NCBI GenBank assembly: GCA_032173965.1
Contig: CM063290.1
Coordinates: forward strand, 3,489,001-3,553,000
DNA from: Sitta carolinensis
Taxonomy: Eukaryota > Chordata > Aves > Passeriformes > Sittidae
Length of the DNA: 64,000 nucleotides
Direction of reading: 5' to 3'
In this document: positions 1-11,127 of the stretch, piece after piece
Numbering within the stretch: the first letter of the stretch is position 1
How the letters are laid out: each line of letters begins with the position of its first letter
Program-made: the position numbers and the translations under genes
The notes under the pieces: model-generated
Told to the model about the DNA's origin: nothing
What the model saw: the letters and a program-made list of their open reading frames with translations, nothing else
Database searches by the model: none

Positions 1-660
1 TCACCTTTGACACTGGTCCCTTGGCGAAACCTTGGGATCCCATATTTTTTTGAGCAGCATTCCGGGGATGTGAGGCTGAGCCTGCTGCCCTGCTCAGGCA
101 GCAGCCACACGTGGTGAGCACATGTGTGAGCAGGAGCAGGCAAGGTCCCAGGTTCAAACGCTGGTGTCAGGCTCAGGGAACTGGCTGCCAAATTGTTCCT
201 TCTGCAGAGTGTCTGCCTTGCCCCACCACGCTGGGCCTGATTTATTTGTTTTAGAGGAGGGTTCTGCGCTGTTCTGTTCTGCTGGGAAAGGCCCTGAGAA
301 ATCACAGCTGCGCTCTGCTCCTCGTTGTTAATTTAACTGGAAAGAGAAAATCCCGTTTCTTCGGTTCTGTGCTTCGAGCGTGTCACCGGTGAAATGTGCA
401 GGAAAGTTAATGGTTTGTGCATCCCCCTTTTCTCAAACTTGATGTAACTCCATATTCAAGTTTAAATGCCCTGGCTGAATTCCTTAGAGGGAATTCTCTT
501 TCAGCTAAAGGGTGCTCACCTGGCTGCGGTTTCTGATGAGCAGGATTCGACCTCTCTGCAGTATTAGCTCCTGTTCAGCAGTAAATGCCACCTCTGCCTT
601 TCAAGGCCTCCTTTCAGCAGGGACAGAAAGCAGCAATCACGGTAAACAACAGTTAACGAG

Positions 661-800
661 CACCCATTGGTGTCAGAGAAGTTGGAAGAATTCATCACCC
701 ATTGGTGTCAGAGAAGTTGGAAGAATTCATCACCCATTGGTGTCAGAGAAGTTGGAAAAATTCATCACCCATTGGTGTCAGAGAAGTTGGAAGAATTCAT
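661..800. repeat. 35 bp tandem repeat, four copies
   Basis: Four consecutive 35 bp units start at 661, 696, 731 and 766. Each opens with CACCCATTGGTGTCAGAGAA and closes with AATTCAT. The only difference I see is one A/G change in the third unit. The near identity points to a recent expansion, or to ongoing homogenisation. No coding role: 35 is not a multiple of three. Confidence 0.95.
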
Positions 801-2828
801 AAGACAAATCAGGCAATGGAGTCTCTGGGAATAACGACTTCCCTTGTGTCTCTTCACAAATTAAACTGATGAAGATTTAATCTCTCTTTTTTTTTTTTCT
901 TCCCAAGGGTTGTTTTGCCCTTGACACACAAGATCAGTCACTGGAAGGCACCCTCACTGTGTAAACTGAATAAGTAGTTCCCGTTTGTGTCTCCTGTAAA
1001 CGAGTGCCCTGGTTGTGTGGTTGTGTTTCAGCCACGCAGGGAATGATGACAGAAATGTTATTTTCTGTAGTAGGAAGTGGAGTGAGTTTACATTTAAAGT
1101 TAGAACAGGATTTTTGTCAGGCCAGTGAGTAATTCTGCCCACAGAACTGCTAGAAAGTTCTTCTAGAAATGGGAAACAAAGATGGGAAAGAATATTCAGG
1201 AGGATATGGGAAGGAAGAGGAATTTAACCCATTTCAGGCTATAGCAGATGCTGTTTGATCTAATCCCAGGCTAGATCTGATGATGAGCAAAGTTTCGGAT
1301 TAGACTGTCAAGGACAACTATTAGAAAAATAAGAAAAGAAAGTTGGAGCTTCCATTTAAATCTCCATAATGAATTCCTATTCTAAACTAGAGGCCAGCAC
1401 ACATCATCCTTTCTCTGCTGAGAAATTTTTTTATATTCATTTCTGTTCGTAATGGTTTGGGAAAAGAAAAAGAAAAAGGAAAAAAAGGTTTTCATTATTC
1501 ATGTGAAAAATGAACTCATTTGCTCATATGCTTAGTGCTGGGGTTAATTATATTATGAAAAAGCACAGTTTGTATGGAACTGGCTTATTACAATAGGAAT
1601 GCCCTGAAATTTAAGCTGCCTAATTTGTCAGCTTGCTCAGACCATGCTATTGTAACACTCAGCCTGTTTGTAGGTTAAGCAGCAGCTTTTGGGTTTAAGG
1701 CTTTGGTCCTGCCCTGGGGCCTGTGGCAGGAGAGGGGTTTGACAAATTCTGTTCTGGGGCTCCCCCGTGGCAGCTCTGTCACTCATCTCCTGCAGTCCCA
1801 GCCTCTGCTGCATCAGGGACTGCACCCTGGCATCAGGGACTGCTGTGCACCAGGGCTGAGCTGCCCTGGCGTGCATTGAAGTACCAAAATTGGTCGTGCA
1901 GTGCTTCAGATGTCTCTTTCCCCCAGTGCTGCAGTGGAGACAAGGACACTGCTGGATTTGAGACATTTATTCCACAGGTGTAGACAAAAGGAGACGTTCA
2001 CTCACTCGGATTGATGAGTTCTTCTGAGGACAGAGTAAAGACAGGGATAAAGCTGGGATAAACACTTTATTCTACACTTCTGTTCCAACAGGACTTCTCT
2101 TTGTTGTCTTTCCTGCAGCTAGAAGCTAAAGCTGTGATTTGTGTCCTTTCCCTGAACGTTTGGAAGCTGATTTCCAGATAAGCTGTTCTTGCAGTGCTCA
2201 GTTCCCTGTTCCTGCATCCTGGCTCGAGCTCATCCCTTCACACTCTGCTGTCACAAACTCAGATTGCTGCTGTACACAGATTTTTTGAGTAATATTATAG
2301 CAGAGCTTCTCAACACCCCACATTGCACATGGTGTGCCACCACTAAATTGTTAGAATCTGACCCATCCTTACAGGTCTTACCTGGAACAAGCATTTATTT
2401 CTGTTTGAAATTGTTCATTCTCCTTTTATCCTGGGGAGCCTCAAAGGCATCACCAACATGCACATCTGTCTTTGTCCATGGTTTTGTTATTGCTGTGTTG
2501 GATCATTGCTGTGCTCTTCATAAGATCTGACATCATAAATCCCTGAAAAGTCCAGGTTGAGCAGAGTACACAAAGTGCTGCCTTTGCTTCCTTGCTGTTC
2601 CTTTTTGATGCTGTTGTCTCTGAGCTTGTGTCTGTTCCTGAAGATGTTGGCCCTGGCTAACCCCTGGGTATCTTCAGGTTATTCAATTTAGTATTTCATA
2701 AACATAATCAAAACACAATGCAATATTATTTTACATTTTTAAATAAAGTAGTCACTTTTATATGACACTGGCTGTCACTCTCCAGCTGTCTTGGCCTGAA
2801 AACCTCCATACATTTTCATAGCCTTGAT

Positions 2829-2858
2829 ATTTTTTTTTTTTTTTTATTTTTTTTTTTG
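2829..2858. repeat. T-rich low-complexity tract
   Basis: An almost pure run of T with a single interrupting A. Simple sequence within the upstream intron; no function is suggested. Confidence 0.8.
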
Positions 2859-5800
2859 TTCTCATGGAGATCTGTAAACATTACTGTAAATGCTAAGCTT
2901 TCAGAAATGACCCAGCACATTGTTGTTTTTTCTTTTTTTTCTATATCCTTTTCAATTCAGTTCTGCTGACCTGATTTATAGATGTTTAGAGGAAGCTGGA
3001 GAAAGGGCAGAAGTTCATGTAAATTTTTTGAGATCCAGAAGCAAGGGAGGAGAGATGGGAATAAAGAAAATATTAGCAAAGAGCCAGCCTTAGTTCATGA
3101 CCAAGTGGTTTATTGACTTCCTCTCCCAAGAAAGCATAAGGCAGCAGGGTTGCAAGGATGTCTGGAGCTCAAGATGCATTTTGTGAACTCTCCTTTGGGT
3201 ACCAGGACTTGTCTTGGCTGGAGTCAGCTGTGGGGCACGTGCTTGGGGTTTAGCACTCAAAACATCAATCCAGTTGCTGTGAGTCCTGAGGCCTCACTGA
3301 TAGTCACTGCCTTGGAAAAGATGTTTGAAGAGTGTTTACCTGCCTGCAGAAATACTAAGGGCTTACATTGTGAAATCAGACTTGGAAAGTTCAAAGCCTT
3401 TCCGTGTTTGTGTGTGCATAACCAGCACTTGTCGGTGCTGGAAGTCAGGTACACTGCGAAGAGACTGCGTTGTTAGGGCAAAAGCACTTCTAGACAAAAG
3501 CAAGGGCTTTTAAGGATGTCACTGCACATCCCTGAATTCTTTCTAAAAGGGTTCCATTTTGTGGCATAAAAAGTCAAAAGCAGAAAGAAACTCATCTCGG
3601 CAGAGCTGTGATGTGGGGAAGGTGCCGTACTGCCAGCCAGGCTCTCTTTTATGTTTTGCTCATAACCATCATAGCAGGGAAAGGCAAACACTTGTCTAAT
3701 TTGATAAAATATCTTTAATTGCAGCAGCAGTACTTGAGGTTTGGGCTGGCTGCATCAGCTCTGTTTGTAATCACAGCTCCAGCCGCACTCCACAATCAGC
3801 GCCAATTGCTGCCAATTAGCATCCGCTAGGCTGGTGTTGCTTTATTCAGATGTTCTGGGGTGTTTGGTTGCATTATTCATACCTTGTCTGGGAAAACATC
3901 GTTTTAAAAATGAGCACCGTTACAGGATTTCATTGTACTGTGATAGATCTTCTCCCAGCTCCACCTCTCGGTTTAGTTCTAGTTAGTGAACAGAGGAAAA
4001 TTTCGGGCATGATCTAGGTCCTGCATTTCACTTCTAGGAAACAGTTCCTCCTTGACAGAGAATTTTAAAGAGAGATCAAAAAAAGGTCAAAACTGGTGTT
4101 TCTTCACGTAACAATTTGTTTGGGGAAGTCGTTGCAAAATGCTGTCGATGTACAGGACGTTAGGAATAAAAAAGAAGAAGAAAAATTTTTAAAAGTGAGC
4201 AGGCGTGTGTATGGTTATGGAGCTCTGCCATGAGCAGGGACAGGGATTTTAAAAGGACTTTTGAGTGCCAGTTTCAGGACTGAGTCTGGTCTGTGGTGTA
4301 GGAGAGCTTGGGGAGGAAGGGGCCATCTCTGTACCTGCAGCAGGTAGAGTGTTCTCAAGATGAGCTACAGGTGCAGTCTAACACAGCAGCATGTGCCAGC
4401 ACCTTGGCCTTTAAGAGCTTGTGGTTTCTCCTATTTAAACTTTGAGCCTGTGTTTCCCCCGATGGGATTTTATTCTGACTTCAAAGGAATTGTTCTTAAC
4501 GCGAGCAAGTGCAAATGATTGATGAATGTGTTTGTTTTTTTCCCTTCAGATGATGATTTTAATAAGGCAAAATGAATGCTGGCTAAGTTTGTTTAACCAG
4601 GAGCTTTGTTTGCTTTTGGTTTTGCATCTAAGTTGAATTAAATGAAATTTTTTAGTGCCACAGTAAGGAAAGAAATCAAAGCACGGCAGAGCCCCACGTC
4701 CCTGGGGACCAGGGGCCATGCACACACTCGATACGTGACGGGTGCTCTCTGCATATGGGAATGTGACATGGGGATAAAGAGGAATGAGAGCAGCAGCAAT
4801 TTCTTTAATTAAAAAAAAAAAAAAAAATTGGAAAAAAGGAGGTGATAACTTGTGGAAGCAGAAGGACCACAGCTGCCAGCAGAGGCAGTGGCAGTGATGG
4901 GTGTCTGCTGGGAGGTGATGCTCCAGGAGCCTGTGCCAAACTCTCCCATAAGTTTGCTCCACTAATCAGGAGCTTGTTAATAATGGCTCAGATTTACGAT
5001 ACTTCATAACAGCCCAAGAAGAAATATTCATCCTGGTATTGACTTTGTGGGGGAAGAAAACCTAATAAAGCATTGAGAGTGCTTAATCAATACCGGGCAG
5101 GGCTGCGCTGACTATCAGAACGAGCAGCTTTGTTTGCTATTCAGGCGGGTAATTTATGGTTAGTGCTGGAAGTGATGTATGTAATTTATGTTTTAGAGAC
5201 AATTACTGCTCAAAGACAACTGCTGCAAAGCTTTTTGCAGGAAACCAAGGAAAAGACAAATGCAGCCTTTGGGGTGATGCGAGTGTGGTGCCTGTATTTG
5301 TTCATTACATTATATTTATGTGTAATGTTGATACATGTGCATGTGTGCTCGTGTGAGCTACGTTGCATTGTAGCAGTGAGTGGCATTTAAAGTTCAAATC
5401 AACTTTCTCAGGTTTCAGGATTTTTTAGACATATGGTTTTGGTTGCAGACCATCCAAGCTGTAATTAAAAAAACACCCAAAAATCTGCGTAAATCTTAAG
5501 GAGGTACTTATTTTTTGGATCTTCGGCATTTTCTAAAAATTCATTCGGATTATTTAGATCAGTATCTAAGAAACTGTAAATTGGGCAGTGTGATTTGCAG
5601 ACACTTGCCTATAATACCTCCTTATAAAAGCAAATTGTAAGATAGTTGCAGTTCTACGCGTTTGTGTGGCAGGAATTCAGGTATATTAAAGTACACATGT
5701 AGGAGGATTTCAGGTGCACACAATAAAATGTATTTAGACTATGACCCTAGCCATTATGAGGGTTTGGTTTGGTTTATTTTGCCCAACAGCATTTGTATTT

Positions 5801-7673
5801 CCTGAGTTAGGAATTTCCATCTCTAAATTGCTATAAAAGTCAATATAAGCTGCCAGCGCCCGTTGGAGAGAGGAATCAAACTGCATTCTTAAAGATATTT
5901 AACATTTATTTGTTAAATCAGCCCATCTCGTCATAGTCCTCAGGAGAGGGTCCCAAGTGTGATTAACGAAATGCTGCCTTCCCTCTAAATAAATATGTTG
6001 TGGTTGCTGGGACCCCTGACTGAAGCAGGGTGTGTCACCCTAACGCTTTTAAACTAATCAAAATCACCTCCTGGCTCCGTGCTGGTGGGCTTTGTTCAGG
6101 CAGGATTGCAGTAACAATGGGAATGATTTCCCAGATTTTGTTCCACCTCGGTGATTTATTGCACTGAGCCCTGACACGCGCTGGGTCGGTGGCTCACGGG
6201 TCAGAGCACGGCTTAGCCCCAGAGCTGGGCACCCACATGGCAACTTGGCCTTAAATGAATAAAGTTTCTGCCCATAATACAGCTGATAAACACAGAAACC
6301 TAGGGAAATGGGGTTTAGGTACTGGCTGGCAGTTACGAGATTCCCTTTGTTAGCTTAAAAATTTATATTATCTTTGTATTAGCGTTAATCACAAATTAAT
6401 AGTATTATCTTTATATTAATCAATATGGCATAAAGTTGTGCAGGGAAAATACAAATAGCTTAACCTGTAGGCAGTGAGTTCACTGCTGTGTTCCACTGAC
6501 CTGAACACACAAACTGTGGCCAGAATTAGATGGTGTTTCACTTTGTGGTTTTCCTGCAGCAGAGCTGAGCCCCTGCTCGGTGCAGTTCCCCAGCTCTGGC
6601 CACTCCTGTGCTCAAGGCAGGTTTAATCCCTCACTGGATTTTGAAGATGCTGAATTGGAGACCCTGCAGAGCTGCAGCCCTCCCCAGCAGCTCCGTGGAG
6701 AGGAGGCTTCTGCCCCAATGCCAATACCTATTTCTGCTCTTCACAGTGATTTTTCTTCATCTGCTTTCTACTTTTGAGAGCTAGTGATGGAGCTGCTGTT
6801 AGATTTCTAGCTGGAATTACCAGTGAAAACCACTTTGTCCAGTGTCTGCTTTTACATACAGCCTTCATTTATTTGTAGGAAGTCTGAAATCACCTACATT
6901 TTCATAAAAACTTGGTGAAGGGTTGTTTTCCCTGGAGCTGAGGATGTGTGACATTTTCAGATGGAATAGCATTAACAAGAACAGAGAAGTGAATGGGTTG
7001 GAATTGTCCTTCTCCATGTAGCATGTAGCTCCTAGGCAGGGTTAACTGGGCAAAGGTGGCCTGCTTCTTGAAAACATAGGTATGTTCCCTTCCACATCAA
7101 GTATTTTATAAGTTTTTTGGAGAAAAGACACCTTTTCACGTAGTTCTGTTCAATAATGCCACGAGTGCAAGGAGTGTGGGACATGGGCACATGTCAACAA
7201 TCCATATTTTAACATTCTAGTGGATTTAAAATATATTCTGGATTTTTTTCCCCCACATATATGCTAGACAGATCATATATAAAGTTAATATCAAGTTAAT
7301 CTAGATGCAAGGTGTTTTCAATTATTTTTCCCATGGCAAGATTGAAGGCTCACATCCAGCATGTCCCATGGATAATGTTTTTGTGTTGCAGCATTGGCTC
7401 TATAAATAAACGTGAAACATTGCAGTAGCAAACATCACATTTATTTTTTTAAAGTGCCTACAGCATGTCATTACAGACGGATTGATAGGCTTGATAACAT
7501 TGAACTTTTGTCAGACCTAACGTGGCAGACTTGTTACGTGTCAGAAATTTTCTGTCATTTTTCTCACTATTCAAAAGGCAAAATATATTTGCAACCTTGA
7601 GTGACATTGAATATGGAAAGCAGACAGAAATTTATCGTTTGACAGAATTGTTTTTGTTGAGTTTATTTTAACT

Positions 7674-7676
<3 letters not shown>

Positions 7677-7718
<42 letters not shown>
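7677..7718. repeat. Homopolymer T tract (42 T)
   Basis: A pure run of T, preceded by ACTCTC and followed by CTTTTC. I do not recognise a retroelement body beside it. Its true length is likely to vary between individuals and to be imprecise in an assembly. Confidence 0.95.
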
Positions 7719-8819
7719 CTTTTCAATGGCAAAGCTGTAATCAGATTTAAAAATCCTGACTACTCTGTTTTAGGAATATGGAACAGCTGATTGTGGCTTG
7801 TAAAAGCTCCCTGACCCAGCCTTTTACAAATGTAAAACACATTCTTTATTACTTCACATTCAGATCATTTATTTTTGTGCTTCTTTGGACTGAGGCAACA
7901 TCTGACCTTTATTATGGAGTTGCAGAAAACAGCTTGGCAGGGAGCAGGCAGTGGGGAAGGTCTTGAACAGGAGACAGGACAGAGAAGGATGCAGATGCTT
8001 AGAAAGCAGATATTCATAGCATTAGGGCTAAAACTGGTGAGATTTATTCCTACTCAGAGTATTCCCTCAGATGTGATTGCTCTCTAATAAAGCTGTATCA
8101 AAAAGGCTTTTTTTGGTGTCTTAACTCAGAAGTTAAATCATAGTTTATTTCATGATGATTAGCTTCAAATAAGGTGTTTGTTTTAAAGAGACATGGGGAT
8201 GGAAAGTCAGGTTTTGTGAGTATAGCAGAAGGAGTGGTGGTTTTCTGGTGTAAAAAGCAGCAAAGAAATGCATTTCATCAAAAGATGAAAACAAATATTA
8301 AATATTAAGGAAATCCTGGACAGAGCATTAAGAAGGTAGGGTTAGAAGAAGGAGGAAATGAGGTTTTCAGTCATACACCAGCAATAGCTGGACCTCATTT
8401 TATGCTGAACAGGGAAGGAAGATATTTTTAATTGCTAACAGGAACACACTGCAATCAAAGGAGAAACTTCCTATACATTAGCATGCAGCAGCACTGTACA
8501 CTTCCGAATGGATTATACCCTGGTGAAATCAAGGGGATAATGATGAGCTCCTCAGCTGGAAAGGTTTTGTTCCAATATTTTGGTTCAAAATATAGACACT
8601 GCTGTTAATAAATCAGGCTGTAAATCCTAGACCAGTCAATATTTTACGCCAGGAGGTCAAGTAGCATTATGGGCGCTAAAAGAATAAACCGGTTCTTCCC
8701 TTAATTTTATTTAAAAAAAATTTAAAAAATTAAAAGAGCAAGGGTATTTTATTAGTTTTCAATCCTGTTAGTATAAATAAACTGTGGAGCTGGGCTGTTC
8801 TGTGGTTCTTAGTGTTTAT

Positions 8820-9115
8820 CAGCACGAGGCACATCGAGATGTCTGCGAGCTGGGGGCAGAAATTCCCTGGGAAGGGGCCCGTGCGCCGCTCGCCTCGCGT
8901 GCCTCCTCCCAGAGCTCGAGGAACACATCCAAAATCTGCCTCCTGTCATATGTTCCTGCCGAGGAGAAGCGAGCAGACGCACGTTCTTATTTTGGTGCCG
9001 TTTGTTTTCAAGAGAGGAGGGAGGCTGGGGGAGTGTTTTTCTCGGGGAAAAGTTTCTGTTTCAACCGCGTTCCCGTGAAATCGAGAAGAGCCTCGCTGCT
9101 TCACGCGAGTTAGGA
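8820..9115. promoter_or_regulatory. CpG-dense segment, candidate regulatory element
   Basis: I count about 22 CpG dinucleotides in roughly 300 bases, including a cluster of six between 8883 and 8920 and two CGCG steps near 9066 and 9105. The kilobases on either side are A+T-rich and almost lack CpG. G+C is visibly raised. Such contrast fits a small unmethylated island: an alternative promoter or an enhancer within the intron about 2 kb before exon 1. A 109-codon open frame crosses it but shows no known domain. No TATA box or conserved start context was identified. Confidence 0.35.
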
Positions 9116-10543
9116 TTGGGTTTGTTGTGTAGCTCTGAGATAACTGAGTTTTATTTTATTTCTTTATAGCCTGATGGTGTTTTCCAGTATCGCTGAGGAC
9201 AAAGAAATTGTCGTTTTGTGGATTGGGTTGAATCTAAAGCTGGAGGGAAATGTGATGGTTTTAGTGGGTTTGTGCCTTTCAGCTACGCTTTGGAAAAAGT
9301 TGGTGTTTCATGATGCACCTTTTTTTAGCTTTTTAATAGTCTGAAACCTCCTCAAAAATTTCTTTTAACCTGTGGCTTTTAGCCAGGATCAGAAATGAAC
9401 CAGTCAAGTGAAGCTTGAGCTCATCAAAGAGCTAACAAACCTTGGTAAATCTCGGTCTTTAACACCAAAGGGTTGCAGTTGAAAGGCTCTCACCTCTCTT
9501 GCATGAATGTGAAATTCTTTTTTTTTATTATTTTTCTTCACAAACTAATTAAATGCTTTTTTAAAAGCCTCATTTCCCCCTTGGGAATGAGGAGTGCCAC
9601 TAATACGAAGTAACTGCCTGTGGTTTTTGCAGTCATGATGATGCTTATCTTCTGCTGTTTAATCCTCCTCCTGACTTTCCTGCTGTCTCACCTGAAAGCA
9701 TTGTGAGCTCCCTCCCAGTGCCAAAGGCCTGTCAGATCTGTCACCTGCACCCTCAGCCTGGGCTTTGAGGAGGTGGAGACCAAGGCACATCAGGATATTT
9801 GCCCAAAAATTGCAGCCAAGCCCCCCCGAGCCCATTATTCTCACACAGGTCCATCCCTGCTTGCCCTTGCTCTGCTGGCCTGGCTGTGTGTGGGACATGA
9901 GCACTTAGAGAGCAGAGTGAGGGAGAAGGCATTTCCCAAGTTCAATGTGCTTGGAATCAGTGCAGCAAATACCTGCTGGGCTTCTTGCATTTACCATCCC
10001 CTTGGAACAAATTTTCTCTTTTGGAAACCACCTTCATACCTTCTGTTGTCTCTGCTCCTGCTCAGCAGAGCACTGCTGGCCTGATGGTTTCTATCATATT
10101 TCTTTGAAATTTCTTATGTAGGGTATTTAAGTAGATATATAAGTGAATGCCTTTGCTATTGATTTTTTTCTCTGCCACTGGCTGTCTATTTACTTATTTA
10201 TTTTTTTCATTTAATTCTTTAATGTTCCTCATTTGTAAAGTTCTATTTAGCATGCAGAAAAACGCCAGCTTACAAGGTGAATAAGTCAGGGGTGTAGATA
10301 ACAGCACGGGACAGAAAGCAGGACCATAATTGATTTTAAATCCTGCCATCTCTCAGAGGTTTCTCATCTCTGCCACTGCTTCTAGAAGCACCCCAATACC
10401 TGAGTGAGGCTGCTGGAAATGACTGAATAGAGGTTGTTCCAGAGGTGGAAGTTGGTGGGCTGGGTAGAGCCTGCAGCCAGAGCCAGGGGGGCTCTGCACT
10501 CACCTTGTGCAGAGGGGAGGAGGAAAACCCCACTGTTGTGACT

Positions 10544-10836
10544 CTTAGAATCACTGAATCCTTTGGGTTGAAGAGACCTTAAGACCATTGAGTCCAACCA
10601 TTAACCCAGCAGTGCCAGCCCACCACTAAACCATGTCCCCAAGTGCCACAGCCACGAGGATCCTGGAGGGGTTTCCCAGCTGTAATGATTCTATATCTGT
10701 CCTTTAAATCCCTCTAGGGAGGGTGACTCCACCACTTCCCTGGTGTCACCCTGCTCCAGTGCTTGGCAATCCTTTCAATGAGGGAATGTTTTATGATTCC
10801 CAATCTAAACCTCCCCTGGCACACCCTGGTTGAGCA
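10544..10836 (-). mobile_element. CR1 LINE 3' fragment
   Basis: On the + strand it reads in antisense: a TAGAATCACTGAATC start, then GAGTCCAACCATTAACCC, CCATGTCCCCAAGTGCCAC, GGTGACTCCACCACTTCCCT and finally a TCTAAACCTCCCCTGGC block. This is the order of blocks in avian CR1 3' ends. It is 5'-truncated, as is usual for CR1, and ends about 170 bp before exon 1. Confidence 0.9.
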
Positions 10837-11004
10837 GAGGGGCTCAGCAGCATCGATGCTCCCGGGGTTCCCTCAGGGTGCTGGGCTGCTTATCTCAGAA
10901 ATTTCCTCATTTTTTCACACCAGTCAGACACGACTGCCCTCAGATCTTCAGGTGCTGTGGTCAGTGCCCACTCTTCACTGGTTGCTTGTGCTTTCTCCTG
11001 GCAG

Positions 11005-11127
11005 ATGTCAACGAGTGCACCACGGGGAACGGGGGCTGCCACGGCCGCTGCTGCAACACCGTCGGCAGCTACCACTGCAAGTGCCCAGCTGGCCAGAAGC
11101 TGGGGGAGGATGGAAAATCCTGTGCAG
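11005..11127 (+). CDS. MEGF6: MEGF6 local exon 1: calcium-binding EGF module with a seventh cysteine
   Basis: A 123 bp exon between a pyrimidine-rich acceptor (CTTTCTCCTGGCAG) and donor G|GTAATA, phase 1-1, encoding 41 residues. It opens with DVNEC, the calcium-ligand signature of cbEGF modules. It has the hydroxylation consensus C-x-N-x4-Y-x-C-x-C in [12 protein letters not shown]. The module has seven cysteines, because the residue after the third cysteine is also Cys (RCCN, where CVN is usual). I recall a similar CC pair at this place in rodent MEGF6, so it is probably a family trait. The preceding exon must end in G after a complete codon. Confidence 0.93.

Larger units (their letters stand above)
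1..11004 (+). other. MEGF6: Intron upstream of local exon 1
   Basis: No cysteine-rich reading frame with splice sites is visible here on either strand. The EMI and first EGF exons therefore appear to lie further upstream, and this is intron of the same gene. It is mostly A+T-rich unique DNA. It contains a 35 bp x4 minisatellite (661-800), a T42 tract (7677-7718), a CpG cluster (about 8820-9110) and one CR1 fragment (10544-10836). That the gene's upstream exons precede it is an inference; a lineage-specific first exon inside this stretch cannot be excluded. Confidence 0.7.
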
